Below, in pieces: positions 1-8,969 of a stretch of DNA of 64,000 bases. Each line of letters starts with the position of its first letter. The first letter of the stretch is position 1. A program made the position numbers and the translations under genes. The notes below the pieces were generated by a model. The model searched no databases, was not told the origin of the DNA, and saw nothing but the letters and a program-made list of their open reading frames with translations. Source of the stretch: Actinomycetota bacterium (GTDB lineage: Bacteria > Actinomycetota > Geothermincolia > Geothermincolales > RBG-13-55-18); the NCBI GenBank assembly GCA_014360655.1, contig JACIXC010000011.1, positions 1 through 64,000 on the forward strand, given 5' to 3'.

Positions 1-1
1 G

Positions 2-142
2 CTCAACGAGATCCTTTGCAGATGGAATTACGTGTACAATTACGTGAGACCACACCAGAGCCTGGGTTATCTCACCCCCATGGAGTTCCTGAAGGCGTGG
101 ATGGAGGAGAGCAAGGATAGGGATGATGTGTTCACCATGTAG
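2..142 (+). CDS. IS transposase, C-terminal end (partial at window edge)
   Basis: The open frame runs in from the window edge to a TAG at 140-142 and gives about 46 residues. It contains YNYVRPHQSLGYLTPMEF, the typical end of the integrase-core (rve_3) domain of IS3/IS481-type transposases. Only this end is visible, so the IS family, the upstream DDE residues and completeness cannot be judged. No inverted repeat was recognised after the stop. The element lies directly upstream of the ribosomal protein operon but ends about 200 bases before its promoter. Confidence 0.75.
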   Translation, partial: LNEILCRWNYVYNYVRPHQSLGYLTPMEFLKAWMEESKDRDDVFTM

Positions 143-338
143 TGAACCAGGACAGCCCTTGTGTTTCCCGTACGCGGCGTGCTAACCTATCTCCCTGTGC
201 CGGGCCTCCGGGTGCGTGGAGCCCCCGAGAAGGGCTGATGCGGCGGAGGTGCGCCGAAGACGGCCAGGGGAAACGCCGGGCACCGGGCTTCCCGCACAGT
301 GGAGACGCCGCCCCTGGGAGACGGTGAGGGGGCGGCGA

Positions 339-366
339 TTGCATTACCCCGGCGCAGCCGTATAAT
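339..366 (+). promoter_or_regulatory. Sigma-A type promoter of rplU-rpmA
   Basis: TTGCAT (339-344), a 16-base spacer and a perfect TATAAT (361-366) stand just before rplU. The ribosome binding site GGAGG is at 375-379, only about 8 bases after the likely transcription start. The leader is therefore very short and leaves no room for an L21-binding mRNA structure. Confidence 0.75.
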
Positions 367-387
367 ATTGCCCTGGAGGTAAACAGG

Positions 388-846
388 ATGTACGCAGTTA
401 TAGAAACGGGCGGCAAGCAGTACCGCGTGGAGAAAGGATCGCTCATCCGCGTGGAGAAACTCGACGTTCCCGAGGGCGAAAAGGTGGTCTTCGAGAGGGT
501 GCTCCTGGCCGGCGAAGCGGGTGAGGTGCTCGCGGGCAAGGACGCGGAGAAGGTCAGGGTGGAGGGGACGGTCGTCCGGCACGGCAAGGCGGGGAAGATA
601 ATCGTCTTCAAGTACCGGCCCAAGAAGGGATACCACCGCAAGAAGGGACACCGCCAGCCCTTCACCGAGGTGCTGGTGGAGAAGATAAGCGGCGGTCCGC
701 GCGGAACGGCGAGGAAGAAGAAGGCCGGGTCCGCGCCACCCGGCGCCAAGGAGGAAGCGGCGGGAGCCGCGGAGGCGAAGGGAGCGGCCGGGAAGGACCT
801 GGAAGGTAAGGCGGAGAAGGAGAAAACCCCCGAGGGGAGTGAGTGA
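388..846 (+). CDS. rplU: 50S ribosomal protein L21 with a charged C-terminal tail
   Basis: L21 binds 23S rRNA in the large ribosomal subunit. The start MYAVIETGGKQYRVEKG and the conserved stretch KYRPKKGYHRKKGHRQPFT (about residues 72-90) are diagnostic. The family is normally about 100-105 residues; this protein has 152. The extra 45 or so residues from about 107 are rich in Ala, Gly, Lys and Glu and look disordered. GGAGG at 375-379 sets the ATG start. rpmA follows after 3 bases, so the two are co-transcribed and probably translationally coupled. Confidence 0.97.
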   Translation: MYAVIETGGKQYRVEKGSLIRVEKLDVPEGEKVVFERVLLAGEAGEVLAGKDAEKVRVEGTVVRHGKAGKIIVFKYRPKKGYHRKKGHRQPFTEVLVEKISGGPRGTARKKKAGSAPPGAKEEAAGAAEAKGAAGKDLEGKAEKEKTPEGSE

Positions 847-849
847 GGG

Positions 850-1104
850 ATGTCCAGCAAGAAGGGCGTGGGAAGTTCCCGCAACGGGCGCGACAGCCAT
901 TCCAAGAGGTTGGGGATCAAGGGCTTCGGCGGGCAGTTCGTGAGCGGCGGGGCCATACTCGTGCGCCAGAGGGGGACCAGGGTCAAGCCGGGGCAGAACG
1001 TGGGAGTGGGCAAGGATTACACGCTCTATGCCAAGGTGGACGGTTACGTGAAGTACCACCGCTCCGGCGACCGCCATTACGTCAGCGTGATCCCCACGGG
1101 TTGA
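850..1104 (+). CDS. rpmA: 50S ribosomal protein L27
   Basis: L27 reaches the peptidyl-transferase centre through its N-terminus. The 84-residue product has the family signature: [20 protein letters not shown] at the start, then a Gly-rich beta barrel with [16 protein letters not shown]. The N-terminus is MSSKKG with no cleavable Firmicutes-type presequence. It follows rplU by 3 bases and is closed by a hairpin terminator at 1158-1179. Confidence 0.97.
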   Translation: MSSKKGVGSSRNGRDSHSKRLGIKGFGGQFVSGGAILVRQRGTRVKPGQNVGVGKDYTLYAKVDGYVKYHRSGDRHYVSVIPTG

Positions 1105-1157
1105 GGCGCGCTTGCGGCGGGCGTGGCGGCGGCCGCCCTCCCGCGGGCTTCCCGGGT

Positions 1158-1179
1158 CCCGGCTAAGCCGGGCCTTTTT
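1158..1179 (+). terminator. Rho-independent terminator after rpmA
   Basis: CCCGGC (1158-1163), loop TAA, GCCGGG (1167-1172) and then CC and five T's. It separates the ribosomal protein pair from obgE, although some read-through is likely since no strong promoter is seen before obgE. Confidence 0.75.
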
Positions 1180-1231
1180 ATTGTCCGTCGCGATGGGGGC
1201 GCGGCCGCGCCGGGCGAGGTGAGGTGTCGGC

Positions 1232-2512
1232 TTGTTCATCGACGAGGCTGAGATACGCGTACGAGGCGGTGACGGCGGTCACGGCTGCGTTAGCTTCCAC
1301 CGCGAGAAGTACCGTCCCCTGGGAGGCCCCGACGGGGGTGACGGCGGCAGGGGAGGATCCGTCATCCTGCGCGCGTCACCGAGCGTCAACACCCTGGTGG
1401 AATTCACGCGCCGGCGCCATTACCGTGCCGGAAGCGGGCGCAACGGCTCCGGCAACAACCGCCATGGGGCAGACGGCAAGGACCTCGTCCTGCAGGTCCC
1501 GGTCGGCACCCAGGTGAGGGACGAGCAGGGGCGTCTCCTCGCCGATCTCTCCTTCGCGGGCAGCGAGGCTGTGGTTGCGGCGGGGGGGCGCGGGGGAAGG
1601 GGAAACGCCGCTTTCGCCACCTCCACGCGTCGTGCCCCCGATTTCGCGGAGAAGGGGGAGCGCGGGGAGGAGAAGTGGATACGCCTGGAGTTGAAGCTTC
1701 TCGCCGACGTGGGGGTGGTCGGTCTCCCCAACGTGGGAAAATCCACCCTCATTGCGCGCGTATCTGCGGCCAGGCCGCGCATAGCCGACTACCCTTTCAC
1801 CACCCTCGAGCCGGCCCTCGGGGTGGTGAGCCTGGGAGAGGAGGGTAGCTTCGTCATGGCCGACCTTCCCGGCCTCATCGCCGGCGCGCACCAGGGCAGG
1901 GGCCTGGGGCTGCGTTTCCTGAGGCACGTGGAGAGGACGGCCGTCCTACTGCACCTGCTGGACGTCTCCGTGGCGGCGACGACGCCTCCCGCCGCGGCCC
2001 TGGAGACGATACTGGACGAGCTGCGGGAATACAGCCCCCGCCTGGTGGAGAAGCCGCAGGTGGTGGCGGGGAACAAGATCGACGTCGCCGACCCGGCCTA
2101 CCTGGAGGAGGCGAGGCGGGCGGCGGTGGAGCGCGGCTGGGAGTTCCACGCCGTGTCCGCCCTGACCGGGGAGGGGGTGGACGGTCTCATGTGGAGACTG
2201 GGCGGGATGGTGGAGAAGGCGCGCGGCGAAGCGGTATGCGGGGAACGGGATGAGAGGGTCGTCTATTCCTTTTCCCCTGAGCGTGAACCCGGTTTCAGGG
2301 TGATACGGGAGGAAATGGGCTTCCGTGTCGTGGGCGAGCAGGTGGAGCGCCTGGTGCGCAGGATGGACCTCTCCAACCCGCACGCGCTGGCCTACGTGCA
2401 GGAACGCCTGAGAAGGATGGGCGTGGAGGAAGAACTCCTCAAGGCGGGCGCCGCGGAGGGCGACGCGGTCATCATCGGTGACCGCGTCTTCGATTTTCTT
2501 CCCGGGAGGTGA
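1232..2512 (+). CDS. obgE: GTPase Obg/CgtA
   Basis: Obg is an essential GTPase that binds the 50S subunit and links ribosome assembly to stress and cell-cycle control. The 426 residues show the Gly-rich Obg fold (about 1-158), then the G domain with G1 VGLPNVGKS (about 163-171), G3 ADLPGL and G4 NKID (about 280), SAL at G5, and a C-terminal OCT domain (about 340-426). The start is TTG at 1232 within FIDEAEIRVRGGDGG, the correct family N-terminus. GAGGTGAGGTG lies upstream. Position after L21/L27 is the usual one. Confidence 0.96.
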   Translation: MFIDEAEIRVRGGDGGHGCVSFHREKYRPLGGPDGGDGGRGGSVILRASPSVNTLVEFTRRRHYRAGSGRNGSGNNRHGADGKDLVLQVPVGTQVRDEQGRLLADLSFAGSEAVVAAGGRGGRGNAAFATSTRRAPDFAEKGERGEEKWIRLELKLLADVGVVGLPNVGKSTLIARVSAARPRIADYPFTTLEPALGVVSLGEEGSFVMADLPGLIAGAHQGRGLGLRFLRHVERTAVLLHLLDVSVAATTPPAAALETILDELREYSPRLVEKPQVVAGNKIDVADPAYLEEARRAAVERGWEFHAVSALTGEGVDGLMWRLGGMVEKARGEAVCGERDERVVYSFSPEREPGFRVIREEMGFRVVGEQVERLVRRMDLSNPHALAYVQERLRRMGVEEELLKAGAAEGDAVIIGDRVFDFLPGR

Positions 2513-2575
2513 GGGGGCGCTGCGGCGGGCCCCTTCCGCGGCGCGGCGTGCAGGTGGCACACCACCGGAGGTAGA

Positions 2576-3850
2576 ATGATGGTAAAAAGAGGGACAGGCA
2601 GGCTCGCACCGGCGCCTCGCGGTCCCGCCTTCGATAGGAAGATAATGGAAATGGTGATGAGATCGGGTAAGAGAGGGCACGGTGACGATGCGGGGGAGAG
2701 GAAGCTCCCGCGCATAAGGCGCCTGGTGGTCAAGGTGGGGACCTACACCTTGAGCGACGCCTCGGGCAGGCTGGACCGCGGCCAGGTGCGCAACCTGGTG
2801 GAGCAGCTCGCTTCGCTGCGCGGTGAAGGTTACGAGGTCATACTGGTGTCCTCGGGGGCCATCGCCGCGGGGGTGGAGCTCCTCGGGCTCAAGGAACGTC
2901 CGCGGGACATCCCCTCCCTGCAGGCCGCCTCCTCCGTGGGACAGGGCTTGCTCCTGAGGACTTACGCGGACTTTTTCGCCGCCCACGGCCTGCTGGTCGG
3001 GCAGGTGCTCTTCACGCAGTACGATTTCGCCCACCGCCGCCAGTACCTGAACGCCCGCAACACCTTTCGCAGGCTCCTGGAGCAGGGGGTCGTCCCCCTG
3101 GTGAACGAGAACGACACCGTGGCCGTGGAGGAGATACGTTTCGGGGACAACGACCGCCTCGCGGCCCTGGTGGCGGTGCTCACCGGCGCGGATCTCATGG
3201 TGATGCTCTCCGACGTCGGGGGACTTTACAGCGCGGATCCGAGGCAAGACGGCGGTGCGAGGCTCATCCACGAGGTGGAGAACATCACCACCGCCATGTT
3301 CAAGGCGGCGGGCAAGGCGGGTGGGGAGCACTCCAGCGGGGGCATGGCCGCCAAGCTGGAGGCGGCGCGCATAGCCAGCGCGGCCGGGGTCGGGGTGATT
3401 ATCGCCGCGGGCAGGGAGCGAGACGTGCTGGCGCGCCTGCTGCGCGGCGAGAGGATCGGCACCTATTTCCACCCCTCGCCGAGGAGGATGCGCGGGCAGA
3501 AACACTGGATAGCCTTCGGCGCCAGCCCGCGGGGGTCCGTGGTCGTCGACGACGGGGCGCGCGAGGCCATCCTGCGAGGGGGCAAGAGCCTTCTGCCGGC
3601 GGGGGTGGTGGAGTGCAGGGGTGACTTCAACCCGGGGGACCCCGTGGAGGTGCTGGACCTCAGGGGGGAGAGGATCGCGCGCGGCCTTTGCGGGCTCTCC
3701 TCCCTTGACTTGAAGCGGGTGAAGGGATTGCGCACCGACCAGGCCACCTCCCTCCTGGGGGAGGCCTGCGAGGAGGTCATCCACCGTGATTACCTGGTGG
3801 TCATGGAAGGTAAGGAGAGCGGAAAGGACGGAGGAGATGTCAGCGCATAA
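2576..3850 (+). CDS. proB: Glutamate 5-kinase with PUA domain
   Basis: ProB phosphorylates glutamate in the first step of proline synthesis. The amino-acid kinase domain begins at about residue 50 with RLVVKVGT, followed by [16 protein letters not shown] and [16 protein letters not shown] domain occupies roughly the last 100 residues. GGAGG at 2567-2571 directly before ATG 2576 supports this start, which gives an unusual basic N-terminal extension of about 45 residues compared with most ProB proteins. A start at a later ATG is possible. It overlaps proA by 14 bases. Confidence 0.93.
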   Translation: MMVKRGTGRLAPAPRGPAFDRKIMEMVMRSGKRGHGDDAGERKLPRIRRLVVKVGTYTLSDASGRLDRGQVRNLVEQLASLRGEGYEVILVSSGAIAAGVELLGLKERPRDIPSLQAASSVGQGLLLRTYADFFAAHGLLVGQVLFTQYDFAHRRQYLNARNTFRRLLEQGVVPLVNENDTVAVEEIRFGDNDRLAALVAVLTGADLMVMLSDVGGLYSADPRQDGGARLIHEVENITTAMFKAAGKAGGEHSSGGMAAKLEAARIASAAGVGVIIAAGRERDVLARLLRGERIGTYFHPSPRRMRGQKHWIAFGASPRGSVVVDDGAREAILRGGKSLLPAGVVECRGDFNPGDPVEVLDLRGERIARGLCGLSSLDLKRVKGLRTDQATSLLGEACEEVIHRDYLVVMEGKESGKDGGDVSA

Positions 3851-5162
3851 GGGTCAGGAGAGAGGCAAGGCCGCGATGGCCGCGGAGGACGCGCAGGGCC
3901 TCCAGGAGGATCCCGTGCAGGTCCTGGAGGAGATGGGACGCCGCGCCAGGGAAGCCGCCCTCAAGCTGGCGGTGGTGAACACGGAGAGCAAGAACCGCGC
4001 CCTCGTGGAGATGGCGGAAGCGCTGCGCTCGCGGCGCAAGGAAATCCTCGCTGCCAACGAGGAGGACCGAGCGGCGGGGAGGGAGAGCGGCATGAGCTCC
4101 GCCCTCATGGACAGGCTTACCCTCAACGATAAGCGCATAGAGGAGATGGCCACGGGCCTCCTGGAGGTCGCCGCCCTTCCCGACCCGGTGGGGGAGATCA
4201 TCTCCGGCTGGAGGCTGCCCAACGGCCTCGAGATACAGAAGGTGAGGGTTCCCCTGGGCGTGGTGGGCATCATCTACGAGGCACGGCCCAACGTCACCGT
4301 GGACGCCGCGGGGCTGTGCGTGAAGTCCGGCAACGCCGTGATACTGCGCGGCAGCTCCTCGGCCTTCCGTTCCAATCGCATCCTCACCGAGGTCATCGCC
4401 GCGGCCGCGGAGGCGGCCGGCCTCCCCGGCGGCTGCATACAGCTGGTGCCCTACGCGGACCGCGAGACGGCCAAGGCGCTCATGCGCATGCGCGATCACC
4501 TCGACGTGCTCATTCCCCGGGGCGGAGCGGGTCTCATCCGCACCGTGGTGGAGGAGAGCATGGTCCCCGTCATCGAGACGGGAGTGGGCAACTGCCACAC
4601 GTACGTGGATGCCTCGGCGGACCTGGACATGGCCCTGCGCATCGTGGTCAATGCCAAGTGCCAGCGGCCGGGGGTGTGCAACGCCATGGAGACCATGCTG
4701 GTGCACGAGGCGGTGGCGGACGAGTTCCTGCCCCGCGCGGCGCAGGAACTGCGCGAGCGGGGGGTGGTGCTGCGCGGCTGCCCGCGCACCAGGGAGATAT
4801 TGCCGGATGTCGAGGAGGCCACGGAGGCGGACTGGTACGAGGAATACCTCGACCTCATACTGGCCGTCAGGGTGGTGGCGGACGTGGACGAGGCCGTCGG
4901 CCATATCAACCGTTACGGGAGCAAGCACTCGGAAGCCATCGTGACGCGCGATTACGAGGCGGCGAGAAGCTTCGTCGCGCGGGTCGACGCCGCCGACGTG
5001 TACGTCAACGCCTCCACGCGTTTTACGGACGGCGGCCAGTTCGGGCTGGGGGCGGAGATCGGCATCTCCACGCAGAAGCTGCACGCGCGCGGCCCCATGA
5101 GCCTGCGGGAGCTGACCTCGAGCAAGTTCGTCATCTACGGCGACGGGCAGGTGCGGTCCTGA
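3837..5162 (+). CDS. proA: Gamma-glutamyl phosphate reductase
   Basis: ProA reduces glutamyl 5-phosphate with NADPH in proline synthesis. The aldehyde-dehydrogenase-like protein shows [17 protein letters not shown], the catalytic-Cys region [12 protein letters not shown] (around residue 280) and [19 protein letters not shown] near the C-terminus. ATG 3837 follows GGAGG closely and overlaps the end of proB. Another in-frame ATG at 3876 has AGAGG at a better distance, so the first 13 residues are uncertain. The nadD start lies one base after the stop. Confidence 0.94.
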   Translation: MSAHKGQERGKAAMAAEDAQGLQEDPVQVLEEMGRRAREAALKLAVVNTESKNRALVEMAEALRSRRKEILAANEEDRAAGRESGMSSALMDRLTLNDKRIEEMATGLLEVAALPDPVGEIISGWRLPNGLEIQKVRVPLGVVGIIYEARPNVTVDAAGLCVKSGNAVILRGSSSAFRSNRILTEVIAAAAEAAGLPGGCIQLVPYADRETAKALMRMRDHLDVLIPRGGAGLIRTVVEESMVPVIETGVGNCHTYVDASADLDMALRIVVNAKCQRPGVCNAMETMLVHEAVADEFLPRAAQELRERGVVLRGCPRTREILPDVEEATEADWYEEYLDLILAVRVVADVDEAVGHINRYGSKHSEAIVTRDYEAARSFVARVDAADVYVNASTRFTDGGQFGLGAEIGISTQKLHARGPMSLRELTSSKFVIYGDGQVRS

Positions 5163-5163
5163 G

Positions 5164-5793
5164 ATGGGTAGGCTGCGCGTCAAACGCATCGGCGTCATGG
5201 GGGGCACCTTCGACCCCATACACTACGGGCACCTGGTCACGGCGGAGGAGGCGCGCGAGCAGTTCGCCCTGGACCTGGTGGTCTTCATGCCCAGCGGCCA
5301 TCCTCCCCACAAGGAGGACCGGAAAAACCTCGACGCGGAGAGCCGCTACCTGATGACGGTGATCGCCACCGCCTCCCACCCCGGCTTCCAGGTCTCGCGC
5401 CTGGAGATCAACCGCCCCGGTCCCTCCTACACCATTGACACCGTGCGCGAGATGCACCGGATCTACGGGAAGAACACCGGCATCTTCTTCATCACCGGCG
5501 CCGACGCGGTGCTGGAAATACTTACCTGGAAGGAACCGGAAAGAATCCTCGCGGAATGCACCCTTATCGCCGCCACGCGGCCCGGTTACGACCTGAGCAG
5601 GCTGGAGGAGCTCCTGCCCGGGTTGGGAGGAGACGCGTCGAGCGACGGCCCCGGGGTGCGGGTGATGGAGATCCCCGCTCTGGCCATCTCCTCCACCGAT
5701 ATCCGCAGGAGGGTCAGCGAGGGAAGGTCCATACGCTACCTGGTCCCCGAGGGAGTGCGGGAGTTCATCGAGAAGAACGGGTTCTACAGGTGA
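5164..5793 (+). CDS. nadD: Nicotinate-nucleotide adenylyltransferase
   Basis: NadD makes deamido-NAD from nicotinate mononucleotide and ATP. The 209-residue protein has the nucleotidyltransferase motif GGTFDPIHYGH near residue 14, FMPSGHPPHK, and the C-terminal ISSTDIRRR motif. Position directly after proA and before an LCP gene and rsfS is the normal order in many Gram-positive genomes and indicates one transcript. Confidence 0.95.
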   Translation: MGRLRVKRIGVMGGTFDPIHYGHLVTAEEAREQFALDLVVFMPSGHPPHKEDRKNLDAESRYLMTVIATASHPGFQVSRLEINRPGPSYTIDTVREMHRIYGKNTGIFFITGADAVLEILTWKEPERILAECTLIAATRPGYDLSRLEELLPGLGGDASSDGPGVRVMEIPALAISSTDIRRRVSEGRSIRYLVPEGVREFIEKNGFYR

Positions 5794-5889
5794 GGGGCAT
5801 TCCGCCGCCCCGCGCGGGTGCGTTTTCGTGAGGGGTGAACGACGCCGCGGGCGTAAGGCCGCGCGGCGGAGGCGGCCGTCAAGGGAGAG

Positions 5890-7152
5890 GTGAACGAGGT
5901 AAGGGAGAACGTCGGGCGGGAAAAGGAAAAACCCTCGCGGCTGGCCCGCCTCCGGCAGAAGGAGGCGCGCGGCAGGCGCCGGCTGCTGCTGCTGGCGGTC
6001 GTGGTGGCGGTGATCGTCCTGGCGGTGGGCGCCGCCTGGGACATCCCCTACATAAACGCGGCCCGCGCCGCCGCCTCCTGGGTGAGGGAAAGGCTGCGGG
6101 GCGGAGGAGGGAGCGCCGACGCGGGAGAGCCGCCCTACCTTTTCTTCACCCATCCCGGCTCGGGCAAGGCCCTCTCCGGCGAGGTATCGGTTCTCTTGGG
6201 GATATACGGTGAGGACGGGGCAACGTCAGGGACCCTGCTGGGACTGTGCCTGGCGAGCTACCGCTGGGATGCGGGCTCGGTAAGCCTCTTTTTCGTACCC
6301 GGGGAGGCGGTGGCGTACAACGCCCGGGGAGAGAAGACCAGGTTGAGCGCGGTGCTGCGGGAGGAAGGCGGGGAGGACATACTGCGTTCCACGGTGCAGA
6401 ACATGACCGGAACCGATGTGGATTACCTGGTGCTGTGCTCGTTCCGCAGGGCGGTGGAGATACTCCAGGAGATGGACCTTCCGCCGCTCACGCTGCAGGA
6501 GGACACCCTCTTCGCCGATCCCCTCACGGGAGGGACGCAGCTCCTATTCGCGGGCCAGAAGGTGCGGGACGCCGACCGCCTGCTCTCGTACCTGCTCGCC
6601 GCGGATCGTGGCGGGGAGTGGGATGGCTATTACGCCGCGAGGGAGCGCGCGGAAGCATACCTGCCCGCTGCGCTGGAAGAGTTTTCCCTGCGGGGAGGGG
6701 ATCGCCTTGCGGATGAGCGCTTTCTCGGTGACGGGGCCCTGCGGCTCTCCCCGACCGCCGCTTCCCCGCAGAAGGACGCCCTCTACCTCTCCTCCATGCT
6801 GCAGGCGGCCGTGGACATGGGAAAGGAGGACCTCCCCTGCCGCGCGGTACCCCGTGTCGAGGTGCTCAACGGTTGCGGGGTTCCCGAGCTGGGGAGAAAG
6901 GTCGGGGAGAGGCTTTCATCGCTTGGAGTGCCCCTGGCGGGGACGGGCGGGAACGCCAAGGTGGTTGTTGACGGGGTGGAGGTTAACGACTTCAGCCATG
7001 ACGCGAGCCTCATCATCTGTCGCAGTGCCGACGAGCGGGCGAGGTCATACGCCCGTTACCTGGGGGTCCTGCTCTCCATCGACGAGGTGAGGCTGGAAGG
7101 CGGCCCCGGCCCCGAGCTGGTGATCATAGCCGGTCGCGACATGGCGCAGTGA
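5890..7152 (+). CDS. LCP (LytR-CpsA-Psr) family protein with LytR_C domain
   Basis: LCP proteins attach secondary wall polymers to peptidoglycan outside the membrane. This 420-residue protein has a basic cytoplasmic N-terminus, one membrane segment (about 31-50, LLLLAVVVAVIVLAVGAAW), an LCP-like central domain (GTLLGLCLASY, SLFFVPGEAVAY, GTDVDYLVLCSF) and a LytR_C domain from about 320 (VEVLNGCGVPELGRKV). The LCP motif is divergent: several canonical Arg residues are hard to place, so enzymatic activity is not certain. The start is GTG 5890. Confidence 0.8.
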   Translation: MNEVRENVGREKEKPSRLARLRQKEARGRRRLLLLAVVVAVIVLAVGAAWDIPYINAARAAASWVRERLRGGGGSADAGEPPYLFFTHPGSGKALSGEVSVLLGIYGEDGATSGTLLGLCLASYRWDAGSVSLFFVPGEAVAYNARGEKTRLSAVLREEGGEDILRSTVQNMTGTDVDYLVLCSFRRAVEILQEMDLPPLTLQEDTLFADPLTGGTQLLFAGQKVRDADRLLSYLLAADRGGEWDGYYAARERAEAYLPAALEEFSLRGGDRLADERFLGDGALRLSPTAASPQKDALYLSSMLQAAVDMGKEDLPCRAVPRVEVLNGCGVPELGRKVGERLSSLGVPLAGTGGNAKVVVDGVEVNDFSHDASLIICRSADERARSYARYLGVLLSIDEVRLEGGPGPELVIIAGRDMAQ

Positions 7153-7313
7153 GTCTTTGCGCGACGGCGTCGGCACGCTGTGCTAATCTTAGGTATGGGC
7201 CTGCATGTGCGGGCCCTTACAAAAGGCGCAAGGATACGAGACTGCCGCGCGGCTGGACCCCGGCGCAGTCAATGTGAGCCTGAAGGAGGTGGCAAGAGGC
7301 GGATAGCAAGGAG

Positions 7314-7670
7314 ATGGCCGTCACGGCGGCCCTGGCCGCTTATGACAAGAAGGCGCGCGACGTCCTGGTCATGGACATGAGGGAGGTCTTCATCCTCACG
7401 GATTACTTCGTCATCTGCAGCGGCAACACGGACCGCCAGGTGGCGAGCATACAGGAGTCCGTGGAGAGGAGGCTGGCGGAAAGGGGCGTCAAGCCCGCCA
7501 GGAGGGAGGGAGAACAACACCGGCGATGGGTCCTCCTCGATTACCTCGATATCGTGGTGCACATTTTCCGGCAGGAGGAAAGGGATTACTACGAGATCGA
7601 GAGGCTCTGGAAGGACGCCCCCCTCGTCGACTGGGAGATGGAAGGGGAACGGTCGGCTTCCGGCGGCTGA
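7314..7670 (+). CDS. rsfS: Ribosomal silencing factor RsfS
   Basis: RsfS binds L14 on the 50S subunit and blocks subunit joining during starvation. The 118-residue protein has the family motif TDYFVICSGNTDRQVASI and the later RRWVLLDYLDIVVHIF stretch. It ends the nadD-LCP-rsfS run. The ATG at 7314 is preceded by AAGGAG. The 160 bases before it contain no convincing promoter. Confidence 0.95.
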   Translation: MAVTAALAAYDKKARDVLVMDMREVFILTDYFVICSGNTDRQVASIQESVERRLAERGVKPARREGEQHRRWVLLDYLDIVVHIFRQEERDYYEIERLWKDAPLVDWEMEGERSASGG

Positions 7671-7800
7671 GGAGGGTTGCGGCCGTCTCGGGACAGCGGA
7701 AAGGGAGAGAGCGGCGGAGCGTGGTAGACGCGGGTGCCGTACCTTTTCTGGGGGCGCTATCCGGGTCGGGCGCAAGGCCATCCCCGGCGGCGAGCTTCGT

Positions 7801-7829
7801 TTGACGCTTTCCGGCGCAGTATTTATACT
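7801..7829 (+). promoter_or_regulatory. Promoter of tRNA-Ala
   Basis: TTGACG (7801-7806), a 17-base spacer and TATACT (7824-7829) lie 31 bases before the tRNA. This is close to the sigma-A consensus and is correctly spaced for a stable RNA gene. Confidence 0.75.
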
Positions 7830-7859
7830 TCATAAGGGCCTCTCCTGAGGCGAAGAAAA

Positions 7860-7934
7860 GGGGCCGTGGCGCAGTGGGAGCGCGCTACCTTGGCATGGTA
7901 GAGGTCACGGGTTCAAGTCCCGTCGGCTCCACCA
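7860..7934 (+). tRNA. tRNA-Ala (anticodon GGC)
   Basis: A full cloverleaf can be folded. The acceptor stem GGGGCCG (7860-7866) pairs with CGGCTCC (7924-7930). The D stem is GCGC/GCGC and the anticodon stem CTACC/GGTAG has loop TTGGCAT with anticodon GGC at 7892-7894. The T arm is ACGGG-TTCAAGT-CCCGT. The acceptor contains the G3-U70 pair that identifies alanine tRNAs. CCA is encoded at 7932-7934. Confidence 0.95.
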
Positions 7935-7940
7935 GCAGGA

Positions 7941-7971
7941 GACCGGGAAAGGCGGGAACGCCTTCCCGGTC
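7941..7971 (+). terminator. Hairpin after tRNA-Ala (possible terminator or processing structure)
   Basis: Arms 7941-7954 and 7959-7971 form a 13-bp stem with one bulged A and a GGAA loop. No U-tract follows directly, so it is a weak intrinsic terminator by sequence. It lies inside the first copy of a direct repeat (7945-7981). Confidence 0.45.
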
Positions 7972-8055
7972 CTCGTTCATGTTTGACGGCAATGCCGGCG
8001 ACGAGGGTGCGATACGGAAGGGAAAGGCGGCAAACCTTCCCGGTCCTCGTTCATG
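7945..8055. repeat. Imperfect 36-37 bp direct repeat downstream of the tRNA
   Basis: Copies at 7945-7981 and 8020-8055 share GGGAAAGGCGG, a short variable centre and the identical 21-base stretch at 7961-7981 and 8035-8055. Both copies can fold into a GGGAAAGG/CCTTCCC hairpin. They lie in the 332-base gap (7935-8266) between the tRNA and the first lipoprotein gene; no gene is visible in that gap. Confidence 0.7.
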
Positions 8056-8266
8056 GAACGGCAAGCGGCACGGCATCGCGGCTTGAGCGGAATGCCCCGA
8101 CGTGAGGGTAGGCCGGTCGCGGGCGCGGAGCGCACGGGGGCCCGGTGGAAGTGGACGGGAGGTGGCGAAGCCGTCATGATTAAGATGGGAAATCGGAAGC
8201 AGGGATGGTCGTTGGAGGAAGCCGGGACGGGGATGGCGGAGGCATGGGCCGAAAGGAGGAGATAAA

Positions 8267-8776
8267 TTGAAGAGAGCGGCGGTTCTCCTGCTCACCGCGG
8301 GCTTGCTCGCGGGCATGGTGGCGCTGGTGGGTTGCGGAGAAAAGAAGACCACCCTCGAGACCCCCGAGGGCAGGGTCGAGGTGAGCGAGGAGGGAGGAGG
8401 AAAGATAACCTACAGGACGGGGGAGGGCGAGGCCACCTACGAGCAGGCGACCGAGGTCCCCTCCGAAGAGGAGCTCGGGGCTCCCATCTATCCCGGCGCC
8501 GAGTTCAACGAGGAGGGCAGCGGCTCGGTGACCGGGAGCAGCGCGGAGGGAGAATACAGCTCGCTGGTAGCGGAATTCGATACCAGGGACGACTTCGACA
8601 AGGTCCATTCCTGGTACAAGGGAAAACTCGGCGAACCCCTTTACGTTGACAGCGAGGCGAGGGAGGCGAACTGGAGCAAGGTCGAGGGAGGCAGGGTGGT
8701 CTCCGTCTCCATCCAGGGGGAGGACGTCGGGGTGAAGATCATCATCTCCAGCACCTCCGCACCCCTGAGCCCTTAG
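8267..8776 (+). CDS. Lipoprotein of unknown function, paralogue of the 8970-9581 product
   Basis: The 169-residue product starts at TTG 8267 after AAAGGAGGAG. It has a basic N-terminus, a hydrophobic stretch and lipobox LVGC with Cys23, so it is exported and lipid-anchored. After an acidic linker it carries PSEEELGAPIYPGAEF, then GSVTG, an F-T-R-D-D-F segment and WYKGKLGEPLY, ending in a beta-rich segment. The same module occurs in the next gene. I do not recognise a named family. Confidence 0.75.
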   Translation: MKRAAVLLLTAGLLAGMVALVGCGEKKTTLETPEGRVEVSEEGGGKITYRTGEGEATYEQATEVPSEEELGAPIYPGAEFNEEGSGSVTGSSAEGEYSSLVAEFDTRDDFDKVHSWYKGKLGEPLYVDSEAREANWSKVEGGRVVSVSIQGEDVGVKIIISSTSAPLSP

Positions 8777-8969
8777 GGCGAACGAGGTGAACGCGTGTGC
8801 ATGACGTCCGTCCGCTTGGCCGGGTGACCGCGGCCCCCGCCGTGCCGGGACGTGATGCGGGACGGGTGGGCGGACGGGGCGTTGGAGGCCGGAGGCGCGC
8901 GGGTTACGATCCATGCGTGATGGGAAGACGGCGGCAGCGTTGATGATAAGAAGGGAGGAAGGAGGACCG

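Noticed and set aside
7157-7189. Promoter before rsfS (TTGCGC and TAATCT)
   Set aside because: Spacer is 21 bases and the -10 match is weak.
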